Positions 7,274 through 15,988 of a DNA stretch of 64,000 nucleotides are shown here, piece after piece (positions within the stretch are counted from its first letter, which is position 1; every line of letters starts with the position of its first letter). Where the stretch lies: contig NZ_LT629784.1 of the NCBI RefSeq assembly GCF_900105595.1, forward strand, positions 1,426,001 to 1,490,000. Direction: 5' to 3'. This DNA is from Stappia sp. ES.058 (GTDB lineage: Bacteria > Pseudomonadota > Alphaproteobacteria > Rhizobiales > Stappiaceae). The notes under the pieces were generated by a model. It searched no databases and had not been told where the DNA came from. It worked only from the letters and a program-made list of their open reading frames with translations. A program made the position numbers and the translations under genes.

Positions 7274-8289
7274 TGCGAAGCTTTTGGAAATCTTCCGGGA
7301 TGCATCTCGTGGAGCGTGACGAAAACGGCTGGTTGACGGTCACACCGGATTTTCTGCGGGCCTATTTCACCCGACCCGAAATCCACCCGGTGGAAGACTC
7401 CTGTCCGGCGGAACACCGCCTGTTCGAGGCGCTGATGAGCGATCCCTTCCGAACTGTCGGCGCGGAGGAGGTCGCCGCGATCGCGGATGCGGATGCGGCC
7501 GAAAACTACCGCATCATTTTGGGGTTTCGCGATCATCTTGCACGAAACGGGACGGTTGAAGCGTCTTATGCCGCGCTGTTCGAAGAGGGCGCGACGGTCA
7601 CCATTCCGCCGATGTTCATCGATCAGATGGTGCACCTCATTGCGCACAACATTCTGCGCAAGGTCGCTGACCCGATGCGCCTGCGCGCCGGTGAACTGCT
7701 GTTTCGCGAGCAAGCGGTGACCACGACGGACGGCCAGCTCATGCTGGCGGATGCCGAAATCGTGAAGACCTATTCGAAGACCGGCGGTCTGGGAGGGCTG
7801 GGCGCGTTGCTTGCCGAGACGGGCACGCCCACACGCGACATCGCCCTGGATGTGCTCGCAGAAGACAACAAGGGTATTTACTGGGAGCGCTCCGACCGTT
7901 TCGATACGGCGATTGATTTTCGCTTCACCGAACCGGCGCTGGATGCGTTTGCACGCGTGCTGGAAAGCTGGATCGGTCACTTTCACGGCGTCGGCGTACG
8001 GATCCAGCCGCAGCAGTCGATCCGTGACGAGCGCTGGTCGTGGCACATCGGTCTCGATTCCGAGGCGACCCGACTGCTGAACGCGCTCTATGAGGGCAAG
8101 CCGGTGGACGAGTCCGACATGGCGCGGGTGGCGGCGCTGTTTCGCCTCGACTTTGACAACCGCAGCGATAGTATCGAGAGCATGCGCGGCAAACCCGTCT
8201 GGCTCGGGCTGGCGATGGGGCATGACGGCATCATCCGCATGAAGCCGCAAAATCTCTTGACGAATATGCCCATTCGCAAACGCCATTGA
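7273..8289 (+). CDS. DUF6352-type protein of the FDH locus
   Basis: 338 residues, taking the ATG that overlaps the previous stop; a GTG three bases earlier is also possible. The start MRSFWKSSGMHL and the early motif TPDFLRAYFTRPEI fit the DUF6352 family as I remember it. No signal peptide, membrane segment or cysteine cluster is visible. The sequence alternates helices and strands, with a C-terminal motif GKPVWLGLAMGHDGIIRMKPQN. It is the last gene of the tightly packed ligase-like/DUF6505/DUF6352 unit. The biochemical role is unknown; conserved linkage suggests cytosolic maturation of FDH, which is inference. Confidence 0.72.
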   Translation: MRSFWKSSGMHLVERDENGWLTVTPDFLRAYFTRPEIHPVEDSCPAEHRLFEALMSDPFRTVGAEEVAAIADADAAENYRIILGFRDHLARNGTVEASYAALFEEGATVTIPPMFIDQMVHLIAHNILRKVADPMRLRAGELLFREQAVTTTDGQLMLADAEIVKTYSKTGGLGGLGALLAETGTPTRDIALDVLAEDNKGIYWERSDRFDTAIDFRFTEPALDAFARVLESWIGHFHGVGVRIQPQQSIRDERWSWHIGLDSEATRLLNALYEGKPVDESDMARVAALFRLDFDNRSDSIESMRGKPVWLGLAMGHDGIIRMKPQNLLTNMPIRKRH

Positions 8290-8335
8290 TCTCATTGCAC
8301 GCCCTCTCGACAGGACGCAAACTGCAAGGCCTTCC

Positions 8336-9241
8336 ATGACACCCCCCGACAACGGGCGCGCCGTCGCCATCATGATGCTCGCCATGATGGGTTTCATCTT
8401 CAACGACAGCTTCGTCAAGCTCGTGTCGGAAAACCTCCCGCTTGGTCAGATCATGTTCCTGCGCGGGGTCTTCGCGCTTGCGCTCCTGCTGGTCATCTGT
8501 ATCGCCAATGGTTCGATCCGGCGGTTTCCGCGCCTGTTGAACCGTTGGGTTGGCGTGCGGGTCTTTGCCGAGGTCGTCGCGACCATGTTCTACCTGACGG
8601 CCTTGTTTCACCTGCCGATTGCCAATGCGACCGCGATCCTTCAGGCGTTGCCCTTGCTGGTGACAGCCGGGGCGGCGATCTTTCTCGGAGCGCCGGTCGG
8701 CTGGCGGCGCTGGACGGCGATCGTCGTCGGGTTTTGCGGGGTTCTGCTCATCGTCCGCCCCGGTATGGCGGGCTTCGATGCCTGGGCGCTCGTCGCGCTT
8801 GCCGGCGTGATGTTCATGGTTCTGCGCGATCTCTCGACCAACGTCCTGCCGGCCCATATCCCCACCCTCGGCGTTTCCTTTGCCACCTTGTGCGGGGTCT
8901 CGGTGATGGGCCTCGTGCTGTCCACGACCGAGACATGGCCGATGCCGACGGCAAAGGAACTGATCTTCCTGGCCACCGCGGCCGGTTTTATTCTCGTCGG
9001 ATTCACATGTCTTATCAGCGCGATGCGGATGGGCGACATCTCGATGGTTGCGCCCTTTCGCTACTCCATCATTCTGTGGGCGATCCTGATCGGATATGTG
9101 GTTTGGGGCGATGTTCCCGACCTTCCCACACTTGCCGGCATCGCCATTCTGGTGGCAACCGGTCTCTACAGTCTGATGCGCGAGCGCAAGCGGCTGCACG
9201 CCCCCGGTCCAGCCTCCAAGACGGGACTAAGAGGCAGCTGA
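8336..9241 (+). CDS. EamA/DMT-family inner-membrane transporter
   Basis: 301 residues with about ten predicted membrane helices arranged as two EamA repeats: residues 1-135, with the early FNDSFVKLVSENLPLGQIMF motif, and 150-290, ending GIAILVATGLYSLMRERKR. Family members export or import amino acids, nucleosides or other small metabolites; the substrate cannot be read from the sequence. It begins 46 bases after the DUF6352 gene and ends overlapping the 3' end of the LysR gene by 15 bases in convergent orientation. It may be unrelated to formate metabolism. Confidence 0.86.
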   Translation: MTPPDNGRAVAIMMLAMMGFIFNDSFVKLVSENLPLGQIMFLRGVFALALLLVICIANGSIRRFPRLLNRWVGVRVFAEVVATMFYLTALFHLPIANATAILQALPLLVTAGAAIFLGAPVGWRRWTAIVVGFCGVLLIVRPGMAGFDAWALVALAGVMFMVLRDLSTNVLPAHIPTLGVSFATLCGVSVMGLVLSTTETWPMPTAKELIFLATAAGFILVGFTCLISAMRMGDISMVAPFRYSIILWAILIGYVVWGDVPDLPTLAGIAILVATGLYSLMRERKRLHAPGPASKTGLRGS

Positions 9242-10135
9242 CGTCTCCGCGATTTCCTGACGCACCCAGTCCCTGAAGGTTGCCGCCGCGCGCCGCCGGA
9301 AGGTCGCGGGCAGCCCGACGAGATGAAATCTCGGGTGGATCGGCAATCTCAAGGAAAAAGGCGTGACCAGTCGGCCGATGCGAATGTCTCCGGCCGCGAG
9401 ACTTTGCCGTGCGAGCACCACGCCGGCGCCTGCCGCCGCCGCGTCGAGTGCGTGTTCTGCGTGGTTGAAACGCAGCCCCCGGGAGGGATCTACATTCATC
9501 GCCCCCGCCTCCGTGAGCCAGTCTGCCCAACCTGGAACATCGGGGAGGTGGCGAATGCTGTCGTCGTGAAGCAGTAAAACGCCAGCAAGCGCTTCCGGTG
9601 AGGCCAGCCGCGCGGCAAGCTCCGGCGTGCAGGCCGGGGTTGCGGTTTCGTCAAGTAGGGGTTCCGCTTCGAGGCCATCATAGACCCCCAGGCCGAACCG
9701 GATCCCGACATCCGCGTCGCCGGTCAGGAAGTCGATGTTCTTCATGTTGGCGGATACGAGAATCTCGATTTCGGGATAGGCGTCCACGAACCGATGCAGG
9801 CGAGGCACGAGCCATTTTGCCGCGAAGGCGGGGCCGGTCGAAACGACGAGCCGGCTGTCGTTGCCCGGCGCAGCGAGCTGCTCCACGGCCTCGTTCAGGA
9901 GGAGAAGACCTTGCTCGACGCCAGGCAGCAGACGTTGCCCCGCTTGTGTCAGCGCGATCGACCGGTTCATGCGTTTGAACAAGGGCTGGCCGAATTGGTT
10001 TTCGAGTGTGCGGATCTGATGGCTGAGAGCGGATGGAGTGAGGTTCAACTCCTCTGCTGCGCGCGAGAAGCTGACATGACGGGCGACCGCCTCGAACACG
10101 CGCAGACCGTTCAGTTGGGGAAGATTGAATCTCAT
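9227..10135 (-). CDS. LysR-family transcriptional regulator (GcvA-like)
   Basis: 302 residues. The N-terminal winged helix-turn-helix is clear (FSRAAEELNLTPSALSHQIR, residues about 23-42), followed by the usual LFKRMNRSIALTQAG wing and a periplasmic-binding-fold effector domain (residues 90-290). The sequence is closest in style to GcvA/AmpR-like regulators. It is divergent from the 51-residue ORF and the MFS pump, and convergent with the DMT transporter; either neighbour could be its target. The 121-base divergent region (10136-10256) would hold its operator. Confidence 0.9.
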   Translation of the reverse strand: MRFNLPQLNGLRVFEAVARHVSFSRAAEELNLTPSALSHQIRTLENQFGQPLFKRMNRSIALTQAGQRLLPGVEQGLLLLNEAVEQLAAPGNDSRLVVSTGPAFAAKWLVPRLHRFVDAYPEIEILVSANMKNIDFLTGDADVGIRFGLGVYDGLEAEPLLDETATPACTPELAARLASPEALAGVLLLHDDSIRHLPDVPGWADWLTEAGAMNVDPSRGLRFNHAEHALDAAAAGAGVVLARQSLAAGDIRIGRLVTPFSLRLPIHPRFHLVGLPATFRRRAAATFRDWVRQEIAETSAAS

Positions 10136-10245
10136 ACAGATGAATTTTCCTCAATCGAGAGTCAAGAAATACGAGTTTGTCGGGTGACTTGCAATAAACT
10201 ACTTCAAGTGACAGGCGATGTTGACCGATGTCGCCGTGTGACGAC

Positions 10246-10250
10246 AGGAG
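10246..10250 (+). promoter_or_regulatory. ribosome-binding site for a 51-residue ORF
   Basis: AGGAG lies 6 bases before ATG 10257. It is among the best-spaced Shine-Dalgarno sites in this part of the window and is the main reason to treat the short ORF as a gene. Confidence 0.5.
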
Positions 10251-10256
10251 CTTGCG

Positions 10257-10412
10257 ATGTCCCGCCGCGATCCACGTTTCCTCGATCCGTTCAACCTGAG
10301 CGAAGCGGATCTCCGTTTTTTCACAGAGAAGGGGCGCCTCGAGCGAGCGCTCGCGGTTCGGTCCTTGCTGCGTCACGTATTTCATCCAGGGTCACGCGAT
10401 CCGGGATCTTGA
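10257..10412 (+). CDS. 51-residue basic hypothetical protein
   Basis: A short ORF with a strong ribosome-binding site in the gap between the LysR gene and the MFS pump. The sequence opens MSRRDPRFLDPFNLSEADL, followed by an arginine-rich amphipathic segment (EKGRLERALAVRSLLRHVF). Arg and His make up a large share of the residues. Its size and basic helix recall the short DUF1127-like proteins common in this order, but the defining motif of that family is not present. Expression is likely; function is unknown. It starts in the first bases available to a transcript running from the LysR divergent promoter region. Confidence 0.42.
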   Translation: MSRRDPRFLDPFNLSEADLRFFTEKGRLERALAVRSLLRHVFHPGSRDPGS

Positions 10413-10508
10413 GGCCCTGCCGGACGATGCATGAATGGCGTTTGTTCTTTGCTCCGGGCGCCGGCCTTTGGTCTTGCCAATGCCGGCGCCCAGACCGTAC
10501 TTAAGCCT

Positions 10509-11747
10509 ATGACAAACAGCCTCTCGTCGGCCTTGCCCGAACGCCGTCCCTCGCTTGCGCTTCTCGTAGCCGTTTCCTCCGTAAGCCCGCTCGCGCTCAA
10601 TATCTATCTGCCGTCCCTGCCGGTTCTGGTCGACGTGTTCGACACCACCGCGGCGATGGTGCAGCTGTCGCTGTCGCTCTATCTCGCGGCGATCGCAATC
10701 GCGCAGATCGGCATCGGACCACTCTCCGACCGCTATGGCCGGAGGCCCGTGTTGTTGTGGGGGCTCGGGTTTTTTCTGATTGGCAGTCTCACCTGCGCGG
10801 CAGCGACCAGCATCGAGGTGATGCTCACTGGACGCATGTTGCAGGCGGCGGGTGGCTGCGCCGGCATCGTTTTGGGGCGGGCGATCGTGCGTGATCTCTT
10901 TGATCGCCGGCAGTCCGCCAGCATGATCGGCTATGTCACCATGGGCATGGCGGTCGCGCCGATGATCGGGCCGGCCATAGGCGGCGTGCTAGACGAGACC
11001 TTCGGCTGGCGGTCGAGCTCCTATTTGATGATCGCCCTGGGCGCGCTGGTGCTCGCATGGGCCTGGGCGGAACTCCACGAGACCCATCACACGCGCGCGT
11101 CCGGCGGGGGCATGCGCGGGCTTGTACGCAGCTATGCGGCGCTTTCGCGTTCTCGGCTATTTTGGGCCTATACGCTGACGTCGGCCTTCACCTCTGCGGT
11201 GTTCTTTTCCTTCCTCGGCGGCGCGCCATTCCTGGCCGCGCGCCTGTTCGACATGTCGCCTTCAGCCTATGGCCTTTATTTCATCATGGTCGCGGCGGGC
11301 TATATGGTTGGCAATGGCATCTCCGGTCGGTTTTCGGAAAGGCTCGGGATATCGCGTATGATCCTGGGGGGAAACTGCGTCCTGGTGTGCGCCGTGTCGG
11401 CCATCGCCGCGTTCTTCGCGCTCGGCTTTGTGCATCCATTGGCGCTGTTCGCGCCGATGTTCGTGGTTGGTGTCGGCAACGGCATGTCATTGCCGAACGC
11501 GATTGCCGGGTCGGTCAGCGTCCGTCCGGATCTGGCCGGCGCGGCGTCGGGCCTGACCGGCAGCCTTCAGATCGGCGCTGGCGCGATTGCCTCCGCGCTT
11601 GCCGGCTGGTTGTTGTCGGGGGTCTTGTGGCCGGGTACCGTCTGGGCGCTGGTTCTGGTAATGGCGCTTTCCTGTGTAGGCGCGGTGACTTTCGGGACGA
11701 TTGCGCGCAGGCTCGAGCGCGGCGCCGAGGAAGCCTGGACCGGCTGA
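10509..11747 (+). CDS. Bcr/CflA-type MFS drug efflux transporter
   Basis: About 412 residues from ATG 10509; an in-frame ATG at 10431 would add 26 residues that are not hydrophobic. Twelve membrane helices are predicted. The family motif A is present between helices 2 and 3 (GPLSDRYGRRPVLLWG), and motif C lies near MAVAPMIGPAIGGVLDE. The early segment SVSPLALNIYLPSLPVL is typical of Bcr/CflA proteins, which export drugs by proton antiport. It may be controlled by the divergent LysR regulator. No sign of frameshift or truncation. Confidence 0.88.
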   Translation: MTNSLSSALPERRPSLALLVAVSSVSPLALNIYLPSLPVLVDVFDTTAAMVQLSLSLYLAAIAIAQIGIGPLSDRYGRRPVLLWGLGFFLIGSLTCAAATSIEVMLTGRMLQAAGGCAGIVLGRAIVRDLFDRRQSASMIGYVTMGMAVAPMIGPAIGGVLDETFGWRSSSYLMIALGALVLAWAWAELHETHHTRASGGGMRGLVRSYAALSRSRLFWAYTLTSAFTSAVFFSFLGGAPFLAARLFDMSPSAYGLYFIMVAAGYMVGNGISGRFSERLGISRMILGGNCVLVCAVSAIAAFFALGFVHPLALFAPMFVVGVGNGMSLPNAIAGSVSVRPDLAGAASGLTGSLQIGAGAIASALAGWLLSGVLWPGTVWALVLVMALSCVGAVTFGTIARRLERGAEEAWTG

Positions 11748-11861
11748 CGCTGGGTAGGCCGACGGGTTTTCTCGCTCGGGGCTTGCTTTCGGGTTTCACG
11801 CCGTCAGGTTTCAACGATAGGCTTTGTCGGCCGCCGGATTTGGGTTTCGAAGAGGGATGTC

Positions 11862-13289
11862 ATGACAAGACCGGTCGGGATCACGCGCCGCGCTGCACTT
11901 CTCGGCGCCACCGGCGCCGCAGTGTGGGGCATGCTTCCCTCTCTGATCGGCCGGGGGGGGGCCGCGACGCAAGAGCCGCGCGCGCTCACCGCGCGCAAGG
12001 GCCGCGCAGCACTTTGGGAAAACGGCGGGCCGCAGGCCGATATCTGGGGCTATGACGGACGTGTTCCCGGTCCGCTGCTCACAATGAAACAGGGCGAAAC
12101 CCTTGATGTCCGTTTCAGGAACGAGCTGGAACAGCCGTCGACGATCCACTGGCATGGCATCCGTATCGAGAACGCCTATGACGGTGTCGCGGGATTGACG
12201 CAGCCGGCGGTGGAGCCGGGCGGCACCTTCGATTATCGCATCAAGGCCCTGGACGCGGGCACCTATTGGTATCATCCGCATAACCGCTCCTGGGAGCAGC
12301 TCGCGCGCGGGCTCTATGGCGTTCTGGTTGTCGAGGAACCCGGACCCAAGGCCTATGATCGCGACGTCGTGCTTGCCTTCGACGACTGGCGTCTCGACGA
12401 GGCGCGGCAGATCGATGTCGCAAGCCTCGGAGCCATGCACGACTGGGCCCATGCGGGGCGCCTCGGCAATGTGCTGACGGTCAATGGCCAGCCTTATCCG
12501 CGCTTTCCGGCGCGCCCGGGCGAGCGGTTGCGGCTGCGCGTGGTCAACACCGCCAATGCCCGTGTCCTGACAATCCGCTTCACCGGTCTTGCGCCGCATC
12601 TGGTGGCCCTCGACGGTCAGCCGGTCGCACCGGAGTTGCTCGCCGACGAAACGCTGCTGATTTCCCCGTCACAGCGTGCGGATCTGATTGTCGACCTGCC
12701 CGCCGATGCGAAGACCTTCACCATCGAGGAAGCATCGGGTCAGCCGTTCGCGGCGTGCGAATTCGTCCTCGATGGCGATGCCGTGACACGCACGACGCCA
12801 CTGCCGGAGGATATCGCGCTTCCCGCCAATCCGCTGCCGAAGGCGCTCGATATGGGCGGAGCCCTGACGCAAGACCTCCTGATGGCGGGGGGCGCTATGG
12901 GCCGGATGAGCGGCGCCACGCTGAAGGGCGAGCAACGCGGCATGCGCGAGCTTGTCGATCAGGGCAAGGTCTGGTCCTTCAACGGGATTGCCGGTACGCA
13001 TGGCGATCCGGCGATGTTCAAGATCGCGCGGGGCCGGACGGTGCGCATGCCGATCATCAACGACACGCGCTGGCCGCATGCCATTCACGTGCATGGGCAT
13101 CACTTCAAGGTGGTGGCGCGCAACGGCGCGCCGGTGGCGCGCGAGGAGTGGCGCGATACGGTTCTCGCCGACCCGGGCGAGCGCGTCGAGATCGCCTTCG
13201 TTGCGGACAATCCGGGAAAATGGATGGTTCATTGTCATATGCTGGAGCATCAGGTCGCCGGCATGATGTCATGGTTCGAGGTCACCTGA
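11862..13289 (+). CDS. Tat-exported multicopper oxidase
   Basis: 475 residues. The N-terminus has a twin-arginine signal (ITRRAALLGATGAA), so the protein is folded with copper before export. All four copper-binding motifs are present: HWHG (His96, His98), YHPH (His138, His140), HVHGHHF and the type 1 motif HCHMLEHQVAGMM near the C-terminus. The Met at the end gives a normal type 1 site. The methionine-rich insert of CueO is absent, though a short Met/Gly stretch (LLMAGGAMGRMSG) exists. It could be a cuprous oxidase or a laccase-like enzyme. A run of nine G residues lies inside the signal-peptide region. AGAGGG precedes the ATG. Confidence 0.9.
   Translation: MTRPVGITRRAALLGATGAAVWGMLPSLIGRGGAATQEPRALTARKGRAALWENGGPQADIWGYDGRVPGPLLTMKQGETLDVRFRNELEQPSTIHWHGIRIENAYDGVAGLTQPAVEPGGTFDYRIKALDAGTYWYHPHNRSWEQLARGLYGVLVVEEPGPKAYDRDVVLAFDDWRLDEARQIDVASLGAMHDWAHAGRLGNVLTVNGQPYPRFPARPGERLRLRVVNTANARVLTIRFTGLAPHLVALDGQPVAPELLADETLLISPSQRADLIVDLPADAKTFTIEEASGQPFAACEFVLDGDAVTRTTPLPEDIALPANPLPKALDMGGALTQDLLMAGGAMGRMSGATLKGEQRGMRELVDQGKVWSFNGIAGTHGDPAMFKIARGRTVRMPIINDTRWPHAIHVHGHHFKVVARNGAPVAREEWRDTVLADPGERVEIAFVADNPGKWMVHCHMLEHQVAGMMSWFEVT
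11953..11961 (+). repeat. nine-base poly-G tract in the multicopper oxidase signal region
   Basis: Nine consecutive G residues encode part of the Arg-Gly-Gly stretch after the Tat signal helix. A slippage of one base would frameshift the whole enzyme. It may equally be a spot prone to sequencing error. Confidence 0.9.
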
Positions 13290-13333
13290 TCCCAAGTCGC
13301 GGAAAACGAAAACCAATCAAGGGAAGACAGCTG

Positions 13334-13636
13334 ATGAGCAACCGCCAGGAGCGTCGTGCGGCACGCGCGCAAGGGGAACTCGACACCGCCGGCTTCCTGC
13401 AGGTCGCGGCCCGCTTCATTGAGGTGGCCAACCGGGAAAACCGCAAGATCCCGGCCACAGACCTGCATCTGGCCTTTCTGTGGGCCGCCTCGCGCTACAA
13501 CGCCCATGTCGCCAAGACGGTGCTTGAGGTCGACGATCACGAGGCCTTCGTGACCCATATGGTCAATCAATACACTGAGATGCTGCGCCAGAACCTCGCA
13601 GACCCGGAGCTCGATCCGCCGGCGGGGTCCGCGTGA
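13334..13636 (+). CDS. DUF3144-type small protein
   Basis: 100 residues, cytosolic. The block AARFIEVANRENRKIPATDL followed by a WAASRYNAHVAK helix and a closing VNQYTEMLRQNL helix fits DUF3144, a short helical family of unknown function. The N-terminus is basic (NRQERRAARAQG). It begins 44 bases after the multicopper oxidase and is probably cotranscribed with it. A strong two-sided terminator follows 18 bases after the stop. No functional link to copper or formate is evident from the sequence. Confidence 0.65.
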   Translation: MSNRQERRAARAQGELDTAGFLQVAARFIEVANRENRKIPATDLHLAFLWAASRYNAHVAKTVLEVDDHEAFVTHMVNQYTEMLRQNLADPELDPPAGSA

Positions 13637-13654
13637 GCCACCTGTCTTTGTAAT

Positions 13655-13687
13655 AAAGCGCCGCCGGTTGTCCCTGGCGGCGCTTTT
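13655..13687. terminator. bidirectional terminator between DUF3144 and the polyferredoxin
   Basis: An 11-bp perfect stem (AAAGCGCCGCC / GGCGGCGCTTT) with a 10-base loop is followed by a T on the plus strand and preceded by an A-containing tract that reads as T on the minus strand. It lies between two convergent genes and can serve both. Confidence 0.85.
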
Positions 13688-13706
13688 CGTTCGGGAACTG
13701 CGCAGA

Positions 13707-15746
13707 TCAGTCGTCCTTGAGAAAATCGTCGGCCGAGAGCGAGCCCTTCTCCAGCGCCAGATAATCGGCCGTGGTGGTGAGGCGGGGACGCGTTCCGCCG
13801 CGTAGCGGCGTATCCGGCATCTCCCACTGGGCCGAGATGCGGCAGTCGTCGCACATCTCGATCAGTCGGGCCTGATCTTCGCGCTGGAACATCCAGTGCT
13901 TGCCCGAAAGCTTTTCGCGAATGCGCGCGATCGAGGACTTGGTGCCGAAGGCCTTGCCGCAGGACACGCAGGTCGCCGGCTCCTCCTCATGCAGCACGAC
14001 GGGACGGATCGCCTCCGGTGCCGAATTGTAGCGCGGCTCCAGTGCGATAACGTTTTCCGGGCAGGTGGTCGCGCACAAGCCGCATTGCACGCAGGCGGCT
14101 TCGGTCAGGTTCACCTGCGGCTTGTCGGGATTGTCGGCCAGAGCATTCGCCGGACAGGCAGAGACACAGGCCAGGCATAGCGTGCAGCCATCCGCATCGA
14201 TGGAGATGCGCCCGTAAGGCGCCGTCTCCGGCAAGGCGATAATCGTTGCCGGCTCGGGTGCGGATTGCATCAGGCGCGAAATGGCGCTTCGCGCGACGTC
14301 CCGCTTGCCGCCGACAGGATCGAAACTGGCGGGCGTGTTCGGGAGTGGCCCGGTCGGACGGGTAAAATACCCGACGACGGCGTCCGGGTCGGCTTCCATG
14401 GCGATGGAGAACACGCCGTCCTTCGCATAGCCCATGCCCTGCAACAAGGCTTCACCAAGTGCGATTTCGCATTCCAGGGCCTCGGTCTCGTCGGCCTTGG
14501 AAGGCGGACAGAGGAAGACCATGCGTCTGCCACCTGCAAGCACGGCGGCGAGCATCGCGTCATGGCCGAACACGGTGACGGCATGCACAGCGATTGGCAG
14601 GACGTTGCCTGGCAATCCGTCGGAAAACCTTGCCAGGGCGTTGATCAACTCCAGCCCGTGGCTTTCGTCATGGACGAGGACGATCGGGTCCTTGCCGCCG
14701 GCCTCCAAATAGGTTCCGAGCAGGGTTTGCAGGCGGCGGATCAGTGTGTCGCGCGCGGGGTAGGTGTAGGCGACAGCTCCGGTCGGGCAATGCGCCGCGC
14801 AGGATCCGCAGCCGCCGCAGATGCCGGGATCGACCGCGATCTGCGTGCCAACGCTGGTGATCGCACCGGCAGGACAGGCGTCCAGGCATTTGGTGCATCC
14901 TGTCTTGCCGGAACGGCCATGCGCGCAGATCGACGCATCGTATTCCACGTAGACCGGTTTTTCGAAGGTGCCGACCATGTCGGAAACATCGAAGAGCGCA
15001 CGCGCCACCGCTGCCGGATCCTTCGGATCGGCGCGCATGTAGCCATCGCGTTTTTGCGGTGCCGTGACCAGCGGCGTCTCGCCGGACAGATCGAGAATGA
15101 GGCTGCAGGTCGACATTGCGCCGTCGCGCGGCATGGCGAATTGCGCGGAGCCGCGTGAAGACGGCAGGATCTGCGCGTAGCCGTCAACCGTCACGGAAAA
15201 CGCGCCAAGAGATCCGGACACGGAGCGAATGCGTCCGTTGTGCACCGGCACCTCGAGTATCGTCGGCAGCACCAGATCCGCGGCATCGCTCAGGAGAAGC
15301 GAGACCGAAAGCCGGCCTTCAAGCGCACGGGCGGCGTCGAGGGCCTGCTGGCCCTTGCCGTAGATCAGGCAGACCCCGTCGGATTCGATTGAGCGCAAGG
15401 GTGCAGGCTCGCCGGCGACCCGTGCTTCCGCCAGAAGGGCGGAGATCTTGGGATGGGGATCGGTGCCGCTCGCGCACCAGCCGGCGCGCTCGCGAATGTT
15501 CACATAGTCGATCCGCTGAGTGGCGCCGTGTTCTTCGGCGACTTCGTCGAAAAGCGGGGCCTCCTGCGTGCAGCCGACGAACAGGGGCTCGCCGGTGGCC
15601 AGCGCCTTTTCGAAGGCGGTAAGCTGCGAGCGGCACAATTGGGTGTGAAGCGGGGTGTTTGCGTCAATACCCTCGATCCGGGCGGGGTCGAGGCGCATGG
15701 TCTTTTCGCAATCGCACAGGAGAACCCTTGTTTGGGTCGCTGTCAT
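13707..15746 (-). CDS. FDH-linked 4Fe-4S polyferredoxin
   Basis: 679 residues starting at the ATG preceded by GGAGGA at 15751-15756; the frame is open further upstream but without a start site of similar quality. Four cubane motifs can be counted: C274/C284/C287/C291, C310/C313/C316/C320, C521/C524/C527/C531 and C552/C555/C558/C562. An extra set of Cys pairs (C593/C596 with C632/C635) could bind zinc or a fifth centre. The N-terminus has its own cysteine pair (VLLCDCEKTM). No signal peptide, so it works in the cytosol. Large ferredoxins of this type accompany FDH genes and DUF3305/DUF3306 in related bacteria. A role in electron supply or FDH maturation is inferred. Confidence 0.85.
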   Translation of the reverse strand: MTATQTRVLLCDCEKTMRLDPARIEGIDANTPLHTQLCRSQLTAFEKALATGEPLFVGCTQEAPLFDEVAEEHGATQRIDYVNIRERAGWCASGTDPHPKISALLAEARVAGEPAPLRSIESDGVCLIYGKGQQALDAARALEGRLSVSLLLSDAADLVLPTILEVPVHNGRIRSVSGSLGAFSVTVDGYAQILPSSRGSAQFAMPRDGAMSTCSLILDLSGETPLVTAPQKRDGYMRADPKDPAAVARALFDVSDMVGTFEKPVYVEYDASICAHGRSGKTGCTKCLDACPAGAITSVGTQIAVDPGICGGCGSCAAHCPTGAVAYTYPARDTLIRRLQTLLGTYLEAGGKDPIVLVHDESHGLELINALARFSDGLPGNVLPIAVHAVTVFGHDAMLAAVLAGGRRMVFLCPPSKADETEALECEIALGEALLQGMGYAKDGVFSIAMEADPDAVVGYFTRPTGPLPNTPASFDPVGGKRDVARSAISRLMQSAPEPATIIALPETAPYGRISIDADGCTLCLACVSACPANALADNPDKPQVNLTEAACVQCGLCATTCPENVIALEPRYNSAPEAIRPVVLHEEEPATCVSCGKAFGTKSSIARIREKLSGKHWMFQREDQARLIEMCDDCRISAQWEMPDTPLRGGTRPRLTTTADYLALEKGSLSADDFLKDD

Positions 15747-15750
15747 GAAT

Positions 15751-15756
15751 TCCTCC
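15751..15756 (-). promoter_or_regulatory. ribosome-binding site fixing the polyferredoxin start
   Basis: On the minus strand GGAGGA stands 4 bases before the ATG at 15746. It trims about 97 codons from the longest open frame and gives an N-terminus with a conserved-looking CDC motif. Confidence 0.75.
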
Positions 15757-15975
15757 GTCGCGGAACCGCCGGTTCGGCAGGCGGCGCGTTCCGGCAGCTT
15801 GTCATTTTGCCGCGAAGATAGCGCAGGTGATCGCGAATTTCCTAACCGAGATTGCACTGTGGCAAAATCTGTGTGCTTGCAGGAAGACGCAGCGTTCCGG
15901 ACGCAGGACGGACATTGTCTTTCCGCCTGCAAGGGACCAAAATCATGGGGTGTCTCCGAAGGGGGGCAGACGCCA

Positions 15976-15988
15976 GCATTGTCAATGC
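15976..15988. promoter_or_regulatory. 13-bp palindrome upstream of DUF3305
   Basis: GCATTG-T-CAATGC is a perfect inverted repeat 27 bases before the DUF3305 GTG, in the 268-base divergent region shared with the polyferredoxin. It has the size of a repressor or activator half-site pair. It does not match the FNR/FixK box (TTGAT-N4-ATCAA). The rest of the region shows no clear gene. Confidence 0.4.
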
